From positions 10,337 through 74,336 of the forward strand of contig NZ_CAKAPD010000012.1 in the NCBI RefSeq assembly GCF_916715725.1: a stretch of 64,000 nucleotides of DNA, in the 5' to 3' direction. The translations under genes were made by a program, and so were the position numbers. Each line of letters begins with the position of its first letter. The first letter of the stretch is position 1. Of this stretch, positions 39,723 through 48,244 are shown piece after piece. The stretch is from an uncultured Rothia sp. (GTDB lineage Bacteria; Actinomycetota; Actinomycetes; Actinomycetales; Micrococcaceae). Below the pieces are notes generated by a model. That model was not told the DNA's origin. It saw only the letters and a list, made by a program, of their open reading frames with translations, and made no database searches.

Positions 39723-41054
39723 TTAGCGCACGATGGTGGTAATCATCTGTTGCTGCCCCAGGTACGCCGCCAGGTCACGAACCTCCTCCAGGGAGACCGC
39801 GCGGATCTTCTCCAGCAGCTCATCGGTGCTGGTGAACAGTCCAGAGTCCAGCTCGGCGCGGCCCAGGCGGGACATGCGCGAGCCCGAATCCTCGCTACCG
39901 AGCACGGTAGAGCCAGCCAGCTGGCCGCGGACCTTCGTCAGCTCCTCCTCGGTAATACCGGCGGTGGCGAGCTTATCGAACTCGTAGCCCATGACCTCGC
40001 GCACCTGCTCGGTCTTAGCGGGCAGGCAGCCCGCGTACATGCCGAAGTAGCCAGCATCCGAGTACGCACCGGAGAACGCGAACGTGCTGTACGCCAGACC
40101 GCGCTTCTCACGAATCTCCTGGAACAGACGCGAAGACATGCCCGCACCGAATGCGCTGGTCAGCACGCTCATTGCGTAGCGGCGGTCGTCACCAGCGATA
40201 ATGCTCGGGCAGCCCATCACAATGTTGGTCTGTTCGAAGCCCTTCTCCACCTCACGCAGCTCGCTCAGCGGAACGATGCCACTGTCGGTGCGTACGCGAC
40301 GCGGTGCCGGTGCCACGCCCTCCTGCAGGTTCCAGCCGTAGCGGGTCAGCGCCTCCAGCACGAGGCGGACCATGGTGCTGTGCTCCAGCGAACCTGCGGC
40401 AGAAATGACCAGGCGGTCCGGGGTGTAGTAGCGCTTGTAGTGCTCCCACACGGCGTCACGCGGCACCTCGGTAATCTCCTGCGGGGTACCGCCGATGGGG
40501 CGGCCCAGCGGGTTCTCACCCATGAGCTGCTCCACGAAGTTCTCGAAAGCAACGTCGGTCGGGTCGTCCTGGTCCATGGCAATCTCTTCGAGGATTACGC
40601 CGCGTTCCTGCTCCAGGTGAGCCGGGTCCAGCAGTGCGTTGGTGACCATATCGGTGATGACGTCCACCGCCATGGGTGCGTCATCGTCGAGCACACGCGC
40701 GTAGTAGCAGGTGTGCTCTTTAGCGGTCAGGGCGTTGGATTCGCCGCCTACCGCGTCGAAGGAGGATGCGATGTCCAGGGCGGTGCGGGTGCCGGTGCCT
40801 TTGAACAGCAGGTGTTCCAGGAAGTGGGTGGAGCCGAGCATGCCGGGGGCTTCGTCGCGGGAGCCGACTCCCACCCAGAATCCGATGGATACGCCGCGGG
40901 TACCGGGCATTTTTTCGGTAATCACGCGTACGCCACCGGGCAGGATGGAACGGCGCACCTCGTTACCGCCTACACCCTCGTAGATGAGGCGGCCGTGCTC
41001 GTAGTTGAGCTCTTCGGCAATCGCCTCAAGCTCGACGGGCAGGGAAATAGACAT
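39723..41054 (-). CDS. M16 family zinc metallopeptidase (PepR type)
   Basis: The product is 443 residues. The inverted zinc motif HxxEH is present as THFLEHLLFKGT (H77, E80, H81). The third ligand Glu lies ~75 residues further in ARVLDDDAPMAVDVITDMV or the following EEIAMDQ segment. The C-terminal M16 domain (FEQTNIVMGCPSI, then RGLAYSTFAFSGAYSDAG) is intact. Such peptidases sit after pnp in many Gram-positive genomes. The substrate is unknown. The start ATG 41054 (MSISLPVELEAIAEEL) has only a weak ribosome-binding site. The gap to pnp holds the hairpin at 41176-41231. Confidence 0.88.
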   Translation of the reverse strand: MSISLPVELEAIAEELNYEHGRLIYEGVGGNEVRRSILPGGVRVITEKMPGTRGVSIGFWVGVGSRDEAPGMLGSTHFLEHLLFKGTGTRTALDIASSFDAVGGESNALTAKEHTCYYARVLDDDAPMAVDVITDMVTNALLDPAHLEQERGVILEEIAMDQDDPTDVAFENFVEQLMGENPLGRPIGGTPQEITEVPRDAVWEHYKRYYTPDRLVISAAGSLEHSTMVRLVLEALTRYGWNLQEGVAPAPRRVRTDSGIVPLSELREVEKGFEQTNIVMGCPSIIAGDDRRYAMSVLTSAFGAGMSSRLFQEIREKRGLAYSTFAFSGAYSDAGYFGMYAGCLPAKTEQVREVMGYEFDKLATAGITEEELTKVRGQLAGSTVLGSEDSGSRMSRLGRAELDSGLFTSTDELLEKIRAVSLEEVRDLAAYLGQQQMITTIVR

Positions 41055-41175
41055 AGGGAGAAGAACCTTTCAACAGGTACGTCTGAAGGTAAGCATTCCC
41101 GCCCCACTGCCTGTAGGCAGTCCCACAGTTGGTGGGGTGGGTGAGCATCAAAAGATGCAGGGCAAGCACAGCGAA

Positions 41176-41231
41176 GGGGCGCCCGGTGCATCCGGCGGGG
41201 AGTGAACCGCACCGGGTGCGCCGAACGCCCC
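41176..41231 (-). terminator. GC-rich hairpin between pnp and the M16 peptidase gene
   Basis: Outer arms GGGGCG/CGCCCC and inner CCGGTGC/GCACCGG form a long interrupted stem. It follows the pnp stop by ~25 nt. There is no T-run, so it may be a 3' stabiliser rather than a strict terminator. Confidence 0.5.
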
Positions 41232-41254
41232 TCATCACTTAGCGGGGGTTACGA

Positions 41255-43474
41255 CTACTCGTCGTCGCCGCCCTCAACGACCGGTGCCAGCGAGAGCTTG
41301 CCGCGATCATCAATCTTGGTGATCTCCACCTGGACCTTCTGGCCCACGGAGACAACGTCCTCAGCGTCAACAACGCGCTTGCCACCGTTGAGCTTACGCA
41401 TCTCGGAGATGTGCAGCAGGCCGTCCTTACCGGGGGTCAGGGAGATGAAGGCACCGAAGTCGGTCACCTTCACCACGGTACCCAGGTAGCGTTCGCCGAC
41501 CTCGGGAACCTGCGGGTTAGCGATAGCGTTCACTGCCGAACGTGCAGCCTCGGCGGAGGGGCCGTCAGCTGCACCGATGTACACGGTGCCGTCGTCCTCA
41601 ATGGAGATGTCTGCGCCGGTGTCTTCCTGAATCTGGTTGATCATCTTACCCTTGGGGCCGATGACCTCACCGATCTTGGCGACCGGGATCTTCACGGAAA
41701 TAATGCGCGGTGCGAACTCGCTCATCTCGTCCGGTGCGTCAATGGCGCTGACGAGCACCTCGAGGATGTGCAGGCGAGCCTCACGTGCCTGGGTCAGTGC
41801 GCCAGCGAGTACGGATGCGGGGATGCCGTCGAGCTTGGTGTCCAGCTGGATAGCGGTCACGAACTCGGAGGTACCGGCAACCTTGAAGTCCATGTCGCCC
41901 AGTGCGTCTTCCGCACCGAGGATGTCGGTCAGGGCTGCGTAGCGGGTCTCGCCGTCAACCTCGTCAGAGACCAGGCCCATTGCGATACCTGCAACGGGTG
42001 CGCGCAGCGGCACACCTGCGTTCAGCAGGGACAGGGTCGATGCACAGACCGAACCCATGGAGGTCGAGCCGTTGGAGCCCAGAGCCTCAGAGACCTGACG
42101 GATTGCGTAGGGGAACTCTTCGCGGGAGGGCAGCACCGGGGTGATTGCGCGTTCTGCGAGTGCACCGTGGCCGATTTCGCGGCGCTTGGGCGAACCCACG
42201 CGGCCGGTCTCACCGGTGGAGTACGGCGGGAAGTTGTAGTGGTGGATGTAGCGCTTGGACTTGACCGGGTGCAGGGAGTCCAGCTGCTGCTCCATCTTGA
42301 GCATGTTCAGGGTGGTGATACCCATGATCTGGGTTTCGCCGCGCTCGAAGAGAGCGGAACCGTGAACGCGGGGCAGGATTTCAACCTCAGCGGTGAGCTG
42401 GCGGATGTCGGTCAGGCCGCGGCCGTCGATACGAACCTGCTCGGTGAGGATGCGCTGGCGAACCACGTGCTTGGTCAGTGCCGCGAATGCCACGGAGACC
42501 TCGTTGGAGCGCTCTTCGAATTCCTTACCTTCGCCGGTGAGAGCTTCCATGAGCTCTTCCTGCAGCTCAGCTGCTGCGGCTTCGCGCTCCTGCTTGCCAG
42601 CGATGGAGTACACCTCTGCCAGGCGGTCTGCTGCGAATGCCTCAACTGCTGCATCGACGTCCTCGCCGTGGCCACCGAAGAAGGGCAGCTCCAGGGCGGG
42701 CTTGCCTGCGCGAGCCACCAGGTCAGCCTGTGCCTTGCACAGTGCTGCGATGAAGGGCTTAGCAGCTTCCAGACCCTCTGCGACGATCTCTTCGGTGGGG
42801 GCGGTCTGGCCGTCTTCCTTGATGAGCTTCCAGGAGTTGTCGGTTGCTTCTGCCTCAACCATCATGATGGCGACGTCTTCGGTACCGTCAGCCTTGGTGA
42901 CGATACGACCGGCAACAGCCATGTCGAACACAGCGTTTTCCAGCTGGGAGTACTTGGGGAAGCAGACCCACTGGCCGTCGATCAGTGCCATGCGCACGCC
43001 ACCGATGGGGCCGTTGAACGGCGCACCGGACAGGGAGGTCGATGCGGATGCAGCGTTGATTGCGAAGGTGTTGTAGATTTCGTCCGGCTCGTAGGTCAGG
43101 ACGGTCACAACGACCTGAACTTCGTTGCGGATGCCCTTGGTGAAGGCGGGGCGCAGCGGGCGGTCAATCAGGCGGGCTGCCAGGATTGCCTCGGTGCTGG
43201 GGCGGCCTTCGCGGCGGAAGTACGATGCGGGGATCTTGCCGCCTGCGTACATGCGCTCTTCCACGTCCACGGTCAGCGGGAAGAAGTCGAAGCCCTCACG
43301 GGGAGACTTGCCGATTGCGGTTGCGGAGAGCAGGGTGGTCTCGTCATCGATGGTGACGAGGACGGAGCCAGCTGCCTGCTTTGCAAGGCGGCCGGTTTCA
43401 AAGCGCACGTGGCGCTTACCGTGAATGCCGTTGTCGATTTCGACTTCGGCAAACTTGATTTCGGGACCTTCCAC
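41255..43474 (-). CDS. pnp: Polyribonucleotide nucleotidyltransferase
   Basis: The product is 739 residues, a 3'-5' phosphorolytic RNA exonuclease. Two RNase PH-like domains are separated by a helical domain. The first contains DFFPLTVDVEERMYAGGKIP and the second FPPYSTGETGRVGSPKRREI. The KH domain lies around GEVIGPKGKMINQIQEDTGA, and the C-terminal S1 domain around YLGTVVKVTDFGAFISLTPG. The start is a GTG at 43474 (EGPEIKFAEVEI) with AGAAGGAA upstream. It follows rpsO by 383 nt, and the spacer contains a large structured element (43743-43803), as in the rpsO-pnp operons where RNase III and PNPase autocontrol act. Confidence 0.97.
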   Translation of the reverse strand: MEGPEIKFAEVEIDNGIHGKRHVRFETGRLAKQAAGSVLVTIDDETTLLSATAIGKSPREGFDFFPLTVDVEERMYAGGKIPASYFRREGRPSTEAILAARLIDRPLRPAFTKGIRNEVQVVVTVLTYEPDEIYNTFAINAASASTSLSGAPFNGPIGGVRMALIDGQWVCFPKYSQLENAVFDMAVAGRIVTKADGTEDVAIMMVEAEATDNSWKLIKEDGQTAPTEEIVAEGLEAAKPFIAALCKAQADLVARAGKPALELPFFGGHGEDVDAAVEAFAADRLAEVYSIAGKQEREAAAAELQEELMEALTGEGKEFEERSNEVSVAFAALTKHVVRQRILTEQVRIDGRGLTDIRQLTAEVEILPRVHGSALFERGETQIMGITTLNMLKMEQQLDSLHPVKSKRYIHHYNFPPYSTGETGRVGSPKRREIGHGALAERAITPVLPSREEFPYAIRQVSEALGSNGSTSMGSVCASTLSLLNAGVPLRAPVAGIAMGLVSDEVDGETRYAALTDILGAEDALGDMDFKVAGTSEFVTAIQLDTKLDGIPASVLAGALTQAREARLHILEVLVSAIDAPDEMSEFAPRIISVKIPVAKIGEVIGPKGKMINQIQEDTGADISIEDDGTVYIGAADGPSAEAARSAVNAIANPQVPEVGERYLGTVVKVTDFGAFISLTPGKDGLLHISEMRKLNGGKRVVDAEDVVSVGQKVQVEITKIDDRGKLSLAPVVEGGDDE

Positions 43475-43857
43475 GGTTCCTTCTTTCTTCTTGGTAGGCC
43501 GTACGGCGCACGAGTCGGCCTTCGATAGGAAACCACGGCACCTCTCCCCTACTTATGCCCGACTTTTATCGGGGAGGTTGTGGGGTGGTGTTGTTCCGTA
43601 ATTCGCTACCGAGGACCGCGGCGTGTGTGCCGGTACGGCCCGTGTTCTTTCTTTCAGGTGGGACGGCATCTTCTCACGTTGCCTAGCTTTGAGTTCCAGG
43701 GGAATCTAGCCAGCGGAAGATGCGCCCCTCAACGCGGCAGTACGGACGCGCTGGCGCTACCCGCCTCCGAAATGGAGGGCTGGTAGTGCTGACAGCACGT
43801 CCGCACACACCGCCTAAAGGCGATTAATCACCACAAAAGCGTCAAGACGCTCCTGTT
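43475..43857. other. pnp: rpsO-pnp intergenic region
   Basis: 383 bases, non-coding. A ~60-nt multi-stem structure lies at 43743-43803 (CGGACG...CGTCCG outer, TACC/GGTA and CCTCC/GGAGG inner). A short hairpin with a T-run lies just after rpsO (43835-43851). Confidence 0.55.
43835..43851 (-). terminator. Short terminator-like hairpin after rpsO
   Basis: On the minus strand AGCGTC-TT-GACGCT is followed by TTTTG, directly after the rpsO stop. The stem is short, so read-through into pnp is likely. Confidence 0.45.
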
Positions 43858-44127
43858 TTATCGGCGCAGGCCCAGGCGCTCGATCAGCGAACGGTAACGC
43901 TCGATGTCGACGCTCTTCAGGTAGCCGAGCATGTTGCGGCGACGACCAACGAGGATCATCAGGCCACGACGGGAGTGGTGATCGTGCTTGTGGAACTTCA
44001 GGTGCTCGGTCAGGTCGGCGATACGACGAGACAGAACTGCAATCTGAACCTCGGGCGAACCGGTGTCGCCCTCGTGGGTTGCGTATTCCTTGATGATTGC
44101 CTGCTTGACAGCGGGATCCAGTGCCAC
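43858..44127 (-). CDS. rpsO: 30S ribosomal protein S15
   Basis: The product is 89 residues, the standard size. The sequence ALDPAVKQAIIKEYATHEGD, then DLTEHLKFHKHDHHSRRGL and RRRNMLGYLKSVDIERY, is diagnostic. S15 binds the central domain of 16S rRNA and begins platform assembly. The start is a GTG at 44127 with AGGAG 7 nt upstream. It heads the rpsO-pnp pair. Confidence 0.98.
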   Translation of the reverse strand: MALDPAVKQAIIKEYATHEGDTGSPEVQIAVLSRRIADLTEHLKFHKHDHHSRRGLMILVGRRRNMLGYLKSVDIERYRSLIERLGLRR

Positions 44128-44282
44128 TTTTTAACTCCTAGAGTTAGTACCGCATACGTCCCGTACGGACGGTTGCCGCCGGGTGGTGGGCTTACGCCCT
44201 GTAATACACGTCGTCTACTGCGGACTGCAGACGCGTTCTTCCCATTCTACGCTACCGGGGCGCTTTCGCGGAAGGGTGAGCA

Positions 44283-44329
44283 GAAGCCCTGCGGCAGGTA
44301 GCTCATCACACTACCTTCCGCCGGGCTTC
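44283..44329 (-). terminator. Terminator-like hairpin between the permease and rpsO genes
   Basis: A 19-bp stem with two mismatches (GAAGCCCTGCGGCAGGTAG against CTACCTTCCGCCGGGCTTC) and an 8-nt loop lies ~80 nt past the permease stop. No T-run is obvious. Confidence 0.55.
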
Positions 44330-44395
44330 ACAGCCGGCTTCTCACATCGGTTTCTTACACCAGGTTTTCACACCAGCTCTACATTTATTCGGTAT
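44329..44395. repeat. Degenerate short direct repeats between the hairpin and the permease gene
   Basis: About four imperfect copies of a 12-15-nt unit resembling CTTCACAGCCGG (CTTCACAGCCGG, CTTCTCACATCGG, TTTCTTACACCAGG, TTTTCACACCAGC). Non-coding. Confidence 0.4.
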
Positions 44396-44410
44396 TCATG
44401 CTTCTGCTCC

Positions 44411-45826
44411 CTATGCTTCTGCTACTTCAGCGCGAGCGCGCACCACCACGAGGCGGTAGTAGCCCAGCAGGAACAGGCACCAGATCGCGCCCATGACCAG
44501 CGCCAGCTGGGTGTCGGCAAAGCAGCCGAAGAGCACCACGATAAAAATCATGAACGCCAATGCCAGGTAGCTCAGCCACAGGGGCTGGCGTACCGGCTGC
44601 GCCTCAGTATCGGCGCCGCTGCGCTTGAACGCGATGTGCGCCAGCAGGATCATGACCCACACGAACACGGTCGCGAAGGTTGCCAAGGAGGCAACCACCT
44701 CGAAGGCGTTCTCGAAGAGCACATTCACGATCACGCCGACCGCCATGACCAGCACCATGATGAGGGTGGTCATCCAGGGCGCACCGTTCTTGGTGACCTT
44801 CGCGAAGGAAACCGGTGCCAGGTTCTGCTTCGCCAGGCCGTACATCATGCGGCCGGCACCGTACACGTCCGCGTTCAGCGCAGAAATTGCGGCGGTAATG
44901 ATGACCACGTTCAGAATCGAAGCGGCAGCCGGAATACCCAGGCCCTCAAAAATCTGCACGAACGGCGAGTTCGCCTTCGAGACCGAGTACCAGGGGTACA
45001 GGGACATGATGACCGACAGAGTCAGAATGTAGAAGATGAGGATGCGGAACGGAACCGTGCGAATCGCCTTGGGGATTGAGGTGCACGGGTCCTTCGCCTC
45101 ACCGGCGGCAATACCGATGTTCTCAATACCGCCGAAGGCAAACATCACCACGGTAAAGCAGGCGAGGAAGCCGGTAAATCCGTTCGCGAAGAAGCCTCCT
45201 TCAAGAGCCCAGAGGTTCGTGACGGAGGGCGCCACGGAGTCGTGTGCCTGCACGCCCACGAAGAGCAGAATTACGCCGCCAACGATCATGGCGATAATGG
45301 CGCTGACCTTCACGAGGGTGAACCAGAATTCGGTCTCGCCGAATGCCTTGACCTTCGCTAGGTTAATGGCGAGCAGAATCAGCAGGACGGAGACGATCCA
45401 AATCCAGGAGGGGCTGTTCGGGAACCAGAACTTCATGTACACGGCGAAAGCGGTGACGTCCGCGATGGCGACCAGCGCCATTTCCAGGGCGTAGGTCCAG
45501 CCGGTCACGAAGCCCGCCCAGCGTCCAAGGTAGCGGGTCGCGTATTCAGAGAACGCGCCGGAAACCGGGTGCGCCAGGGCGAGTTCGCCCATTGCGCGCA
45601 TCACCATGAACACTGCCGCGCCGCCAATAACGTAGGCAAGCAGCACGGAGGGGCCCGCCAGCTGAATGGCGGATGCCGAGCCGTAGAACAGGCCGGTGCC
45701 GATGGCGGAGCCGAGGGCGATGAACATAATGTGGCGCAGGGAGAGTCCACGCGCTAGCTGCGGGCTCTCAGAGGCAGCTGCCGCTACTCCCTGCTGTACC
45801 GGGGATGAGTCCGGGGTGATATTCAT
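44411..45826 (-). CDS. APC-family amino-acid permease (AAT type)
   Basis: The product is 471 residues with 12 predicted membrane helices. The N-terminal signature LSLRHIMFIALGSAIGTGLF is that of the amino-acid transporter (AAT) subgroup, and GIENIGIAAGEAKDP after helix 6 is also typical. Relatives move proline, GABA, histidine, aromatic amino acids or glycine/D-alanine by proton symport. The sequence does not settle the substrate. It is a single-gene unit between rpsO and a small membrane protein gene, flanked by strong hairpins on both sides. Start ATG 45826 gives MNITPDSSPVQQG. Confidence 0.88.
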   Translation of the reverse strand: MNITPDSSPVQQGVAAAASESPQLARGLSLRHIMFIALGSAIGTGLFYGSASAIQLAGPSVLLAYVIGGAAVFMVMRAMGELALAHPVSGAFSEYATRYLGRWAGFVTGWTYALEMALVAIADVTAFAVYMKFWFPNSPSWIWIVSVLLILLAINLAKVKAFGETEFWFTLVKVSAIIAMIVGGVILLFVGVQAHDSVAPSVTNLWALEGGFFANGFTGFLACFTVVMFAFGGIENIGIAAGEAKDPCTSIPKAIRTVPFRILIFYILTLSVIMSLYPWYSVSKANSPFVQIFEGLGIPAAASILNVVIITAAISALNADVYGAGRMMYGLAKQNLAPVSFAKVTKNGAPWMTTLIMVLVMAVGVIVNVLFENAFEVVASLATFATVFVWVMILLAHIAFKRSGADTEAQPVRQPLWLSYLALAFMIFIVVLFGCFADTQLALVMGAIWCLFLLGYYRLVVVRARAEVAEA

Positions 45827-46028
45827 CTTCTTCTTTTCCTTTACCTCGTGGGGTGTACCCGCCGGTGGCGGGGAAACTTATCGGGTGGTGCCGCAGTTCA
45901 GCAGGTGGCTGAGAGCGGTACCGGTTGATTCACTCCCCATCGAGTGATGGGGCGTTACGCGGAAGGTGTTGCCTTCGCGCGTCGCCCCGGCGTACCCCCA
46001 CCCGGTCGGTACGGCGGGAGGGAATACA

Positions 46029-46068
46029 AAAGACGGCGGGAAGGCAACGTTGCCTTTCCGCCGTCTTT
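46029..46068. terminator. 40-bp near-perfect palindrome upstream of the permease gene
   Basis: Two 20-base arms centred on AACGTT with one mismatch and no spacer (AAAGACGGCGGGAAGG side). It immediately follows the stop of the small membrane protein gene on the minus strand (46079) and ends in TTTT-like runs, so it is a likely terminator of that gene. Confidence 0.7.
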
Positions 46069-46078
46069 GATGCAAAGA

Positions 46079-46381
46079 CTACTTCTGTCGCTTACGTCCA
46101 ATGACGATAGAGCACAGAGCGGTTGCAGCAGTCACGGTGTAGACTGCAGGCCACGCGCCAAGCTTCTTGGCGAGCGGATGAGCGGCGCCGAACGCGCCGA
46201 GGTAGACAGCGGTAAGGAAGGTGGCACGGCCTGCGCCAGCCTTACGCTTCCAATTCTTGTAAGCCACGGCACCGCACAGTGCCAGGACAGCGCCACCGAG
46301 CGGGCGGATGCCGGTGCTAGATGCAACCTTGTAGCCACCGAGCAGACCGGTGACGGAGGCGAGAGTCGGGCAGAACTTCAC
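46079..46381 (-). CDS. Small membrane protein of unknown function
   Basis: The product is about 100 residues with three or four hydrophobic segments (TLASVTGLLGGYKVAS, PLGGAVLALCGAVAYKNW, ATFLTAVYLGAFGAAH and AVYTVTAATALCSIVIG) and a basic C-terminus (GRKRQK). The GTG at 46381 (KFCPTLAS) is chosen because GAGGAG lies 6 nt upstream; a longer in-frame ATG start at 46417 is possible. No family recognised. It stands alone between mtnN and the permease gene, with a palindromic terminator directly after it. Confidence 0.65.
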   Translation of the reverse strand: MKFCPTLASVTGLLGGYKVASSTGIRPLGGAVLALCGAVAYKNWKRKAGAGRATFLTAVYLGAFGAAHPLAKKLGAWPAVYTVTAATALCSIVIGRKRQK

Positions 46382-46627
46382 GACGTACTCCTCTGTGAGA
46401 TCGGATAGTTTCCTCATTCATAGTACTCCACGACACACAGAATGTATATTCACCGCGGTTAATATTTCTGCAGTTCGCGCGGTTCAGGGGTATAACCGGG
46501 CGCAGAGACCGGTACAAAAAGACCGGGGCGTAAACCCATCGGTTCACGCCCCGGCACTTCCTCCGGCACTTTAAACGGCGGGCTCAGATTCGCATCCCGC
46601 CGCAGTCTTGCCGCGTGTTCTAGAGGT

Positions 46628-47521
46628 TTAGAGAGCCAGCTCCAGCGCCTCCAGCTGCGCCTCGGTCCACAGCTCAGCGGCCAGCTGCAGAGCGTAACGA
46701 GCCGAACGGGGAGCCACCACATCCACGGAGAGGTGGAAGTCCTGGTCAGCCTCCGGGCCGCACAAATCAGACACGCAACGCACACCGATAAACGGAATCT
46801 CGTAGTTGTGGCAGACCTGCGCAATAGCGGTGGTCTCCATGTCGGTGCTGATGGCGCCCTCGAACGCCTCGCGGGTGTCCTTCACGTTGTGAGCGGTCAC
46901 GAAGGAGTTACCCGCCAGCATCTGGCCGCGGCGCACCTCCCACGGGCTCTCAGCCTGCTCACGCACCGGCTCCAGTGCAGCGAGCGCATGCTCCAGAGCG
47001 TCCTGCCACTCATCCGCCTGACCGTCGTAGCTTTCGGGCATGCCCGGAACCTGGCCGCGCGCGTAACCGAACGCGGTCGCGTCGGCGTCAGTGTAGGTGT
47101 AGTTCTCGCCAATCAGCACGTCGCCCACGTTAATGCCGCGAGCCAAACCGCCGGCGGTACCTGCGCTAATGACGCCCAGGCAGTTCGAGGAATAGCTGAT
47201 CGCCTCGGTGACGGCGCTCGCCGCGTTCACCAGACCAATCTTGGAGCGGACCAGAAGTAGCGGAACCTGGTCCTCGCCCACCTGCAGGTAGCGCGGGTGG
47301 AATACTGCGGCGCCCTCGGTGAAGGACGGCTGTAGCTCCTCGGTCACTTTCAGGAAGGGCGCGAGCTCCTCGTCCATAGCCACCTGAATGATGATGGCGT
47401 TGGACATGCCGTCCATCAGCTCAAACATGCTGTTGAATGCCTCAGCCGGATCGAAAGCGTTCGGGTCAAAGTCCACCGGGTTGAAGGCGGATGCGAAAGC
47501 GTCAGGGATCTGTGCGCTCAT
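46628..47521 (-). CDS. mtnN: 5'-methylthioadenosine/S-adenosylhomocysteine nucleosidase
   Basis: The product is about 297 residues. It removes adenine from S-adenosylhomocysteine and methylthioadenosine. Family features are IIIQVAMDEELAPF at the start of the domain, VISAGTAGGLARGINVGDVL, the purine-binding STDMETTAIAQVCHNY (catalytic Glu) and VRCVSDLCG (catalytic Asp). The N-terminus carries ~45 additional residues before the domain. Its ATG at 47521 overlaps the luxS stop by one base, so LuxS and MtnN are made together. The two enzymes act in sequence (MtnN then LuxS) in the activated methyl cycle. Confidence 0.93.
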   Translation of the reverse strand: MSAQIPDAFASAFNPVDFDPNAFDPAEAFNSMFELMDGMSNAIIIQVAMDEELAPFLKVTEELQPSFTEGAAVFHPRYLQVGEDQVPLLLVRSKIGLVNAASAVTEAISYSSNCLGVISAGTAGGLARGINVGDVLIGENYTYTDADATAFGYARGQVPGMPESYDGQADEWQDALEHALAALEPVREQAESPWEVRRGQMLAGNSFVTAHNVKDTREAFEGAISTDMETTAIAQVCHNYEIPFIGVRCVSDLCGPEADQDFHLSVDVVAPRSARYALQLAAELWTEAQLEALELAL

Positions 47522-47979
47522 TACGCCATCACCTGCGCCCACTCATCGCGTGCCGCGAGGAACTCGCGAGCCGCAGCCTGCGCACCTTCGAGGGTGTGGT
47601 TGGCGCCCCAACCGCACTGCACCTCGTTCGCTGCCGGAACCTCGGTTGCATTGAGGATATCGTTGAGGGTTGCTTCCAGGATAGGGAAGAACTCCTCAGG
47701 CTCCAGGCCCAGGGTCAGCGCGTAGAAACCGGTCTGGCAGCCCATCGGGGAGAAGTCAATCAGACGGTCGGTGTGGTTGCGCATGTGCTCGGCGCTCAGG
47801 TGCTCGATGGAGTGCACGGTCGGCATTTCCAGGTGCGCGGTGTTCGGCTGGGTGAAGCGGATATCGTACTTGATGAGGGTGTCGCCACCGGGCAGGACCT
47901 TGCGGTCTGCGATACGCACGTAGGGTGCTGCTACGGCGCGGTGGTCGAGGTTGAAGGATTCGACGTTCATTTTTTCCAT
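47521..47979 (-). CDS. luxS: S-ribosylhomocysteine lyase (autoinducer-2 production)
   Basis: The product is 152 residues, the standard size. The metal ligands are H56 and H60 in VHSIEHLSAEH and C122 in EVQCGWGANH. The catalytic Cys is C81 in MGCQTGFY, and E59 is the general base. LuxS splits S-ribosylhomocysteine into homocysteine and DPD, the precursor of AI-2. Both active-site halves are intact. ATG 47979 is used, although an ATG at 47970 with GGA 4 nt upstream could also start the protein. The upstream 265 bp hold a GC-rich direct repeat (TCAAGGCGTGC twice near 48038 and 48060). Confidence 0.97.
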   Translation of the reverse strand: MEKMNVESFNLDHRAVAAPYVRIADRKVLPGGDTLIKYDIRFTQPNTAHLEMPTVHSIEHLSAEHMRNHTDRLIDFSPMGCQTGFYALTLGLEPEEFFPILEATLNDILNATEVPAANEVQCGWGANHTLEGAQAAAREFLAARDEWAQVMA

Positions 47980-48160
47980 GACTCTATCTTCTCTTAAAAC
48001 GGGGACGACTAAAACAGGGGTGCCTCACGGAAGGCGCAGGACATCAAGGCGTGCAGCGCAGAACGTCAAGGCGTGCGCGGGGCACGAGGTTTCGTCGGAA
48101 GGCGCGGGCGGTCAGGTGCGAAGAAGGTGCCCGCTTTTGCGCATCCGGTCGGGTACGCAA

Positions 48161-48201
48161 AAGCCCCGGCGGCAGATCCGAAAATCTTACCGTCGGGGCT
48201 T
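48161..48201 (-). terminator. Terminator hairpin after ribF
   Basis: A 12-bp stem with one mismatch (AAGCCCCGGCGG/CCGTCGGGGCTT) and a 17-nt loop lies ~45 nt past the ribF stop on the minus strand, followed by TTTGCG. Confidence 0.6.
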
Positions 48202-48244
48202 CAAAGCCGTTAAAGGCAAAAGCTATGAGCGCAGGATGTTGCTC

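Noticed and set aside
41411..43528. Plus-strand open frame of 705 codons over pnp
   Set aside because: Antisense to PNPase; its translation is rich in Cys, His, Gly and Val and has no domain signature.
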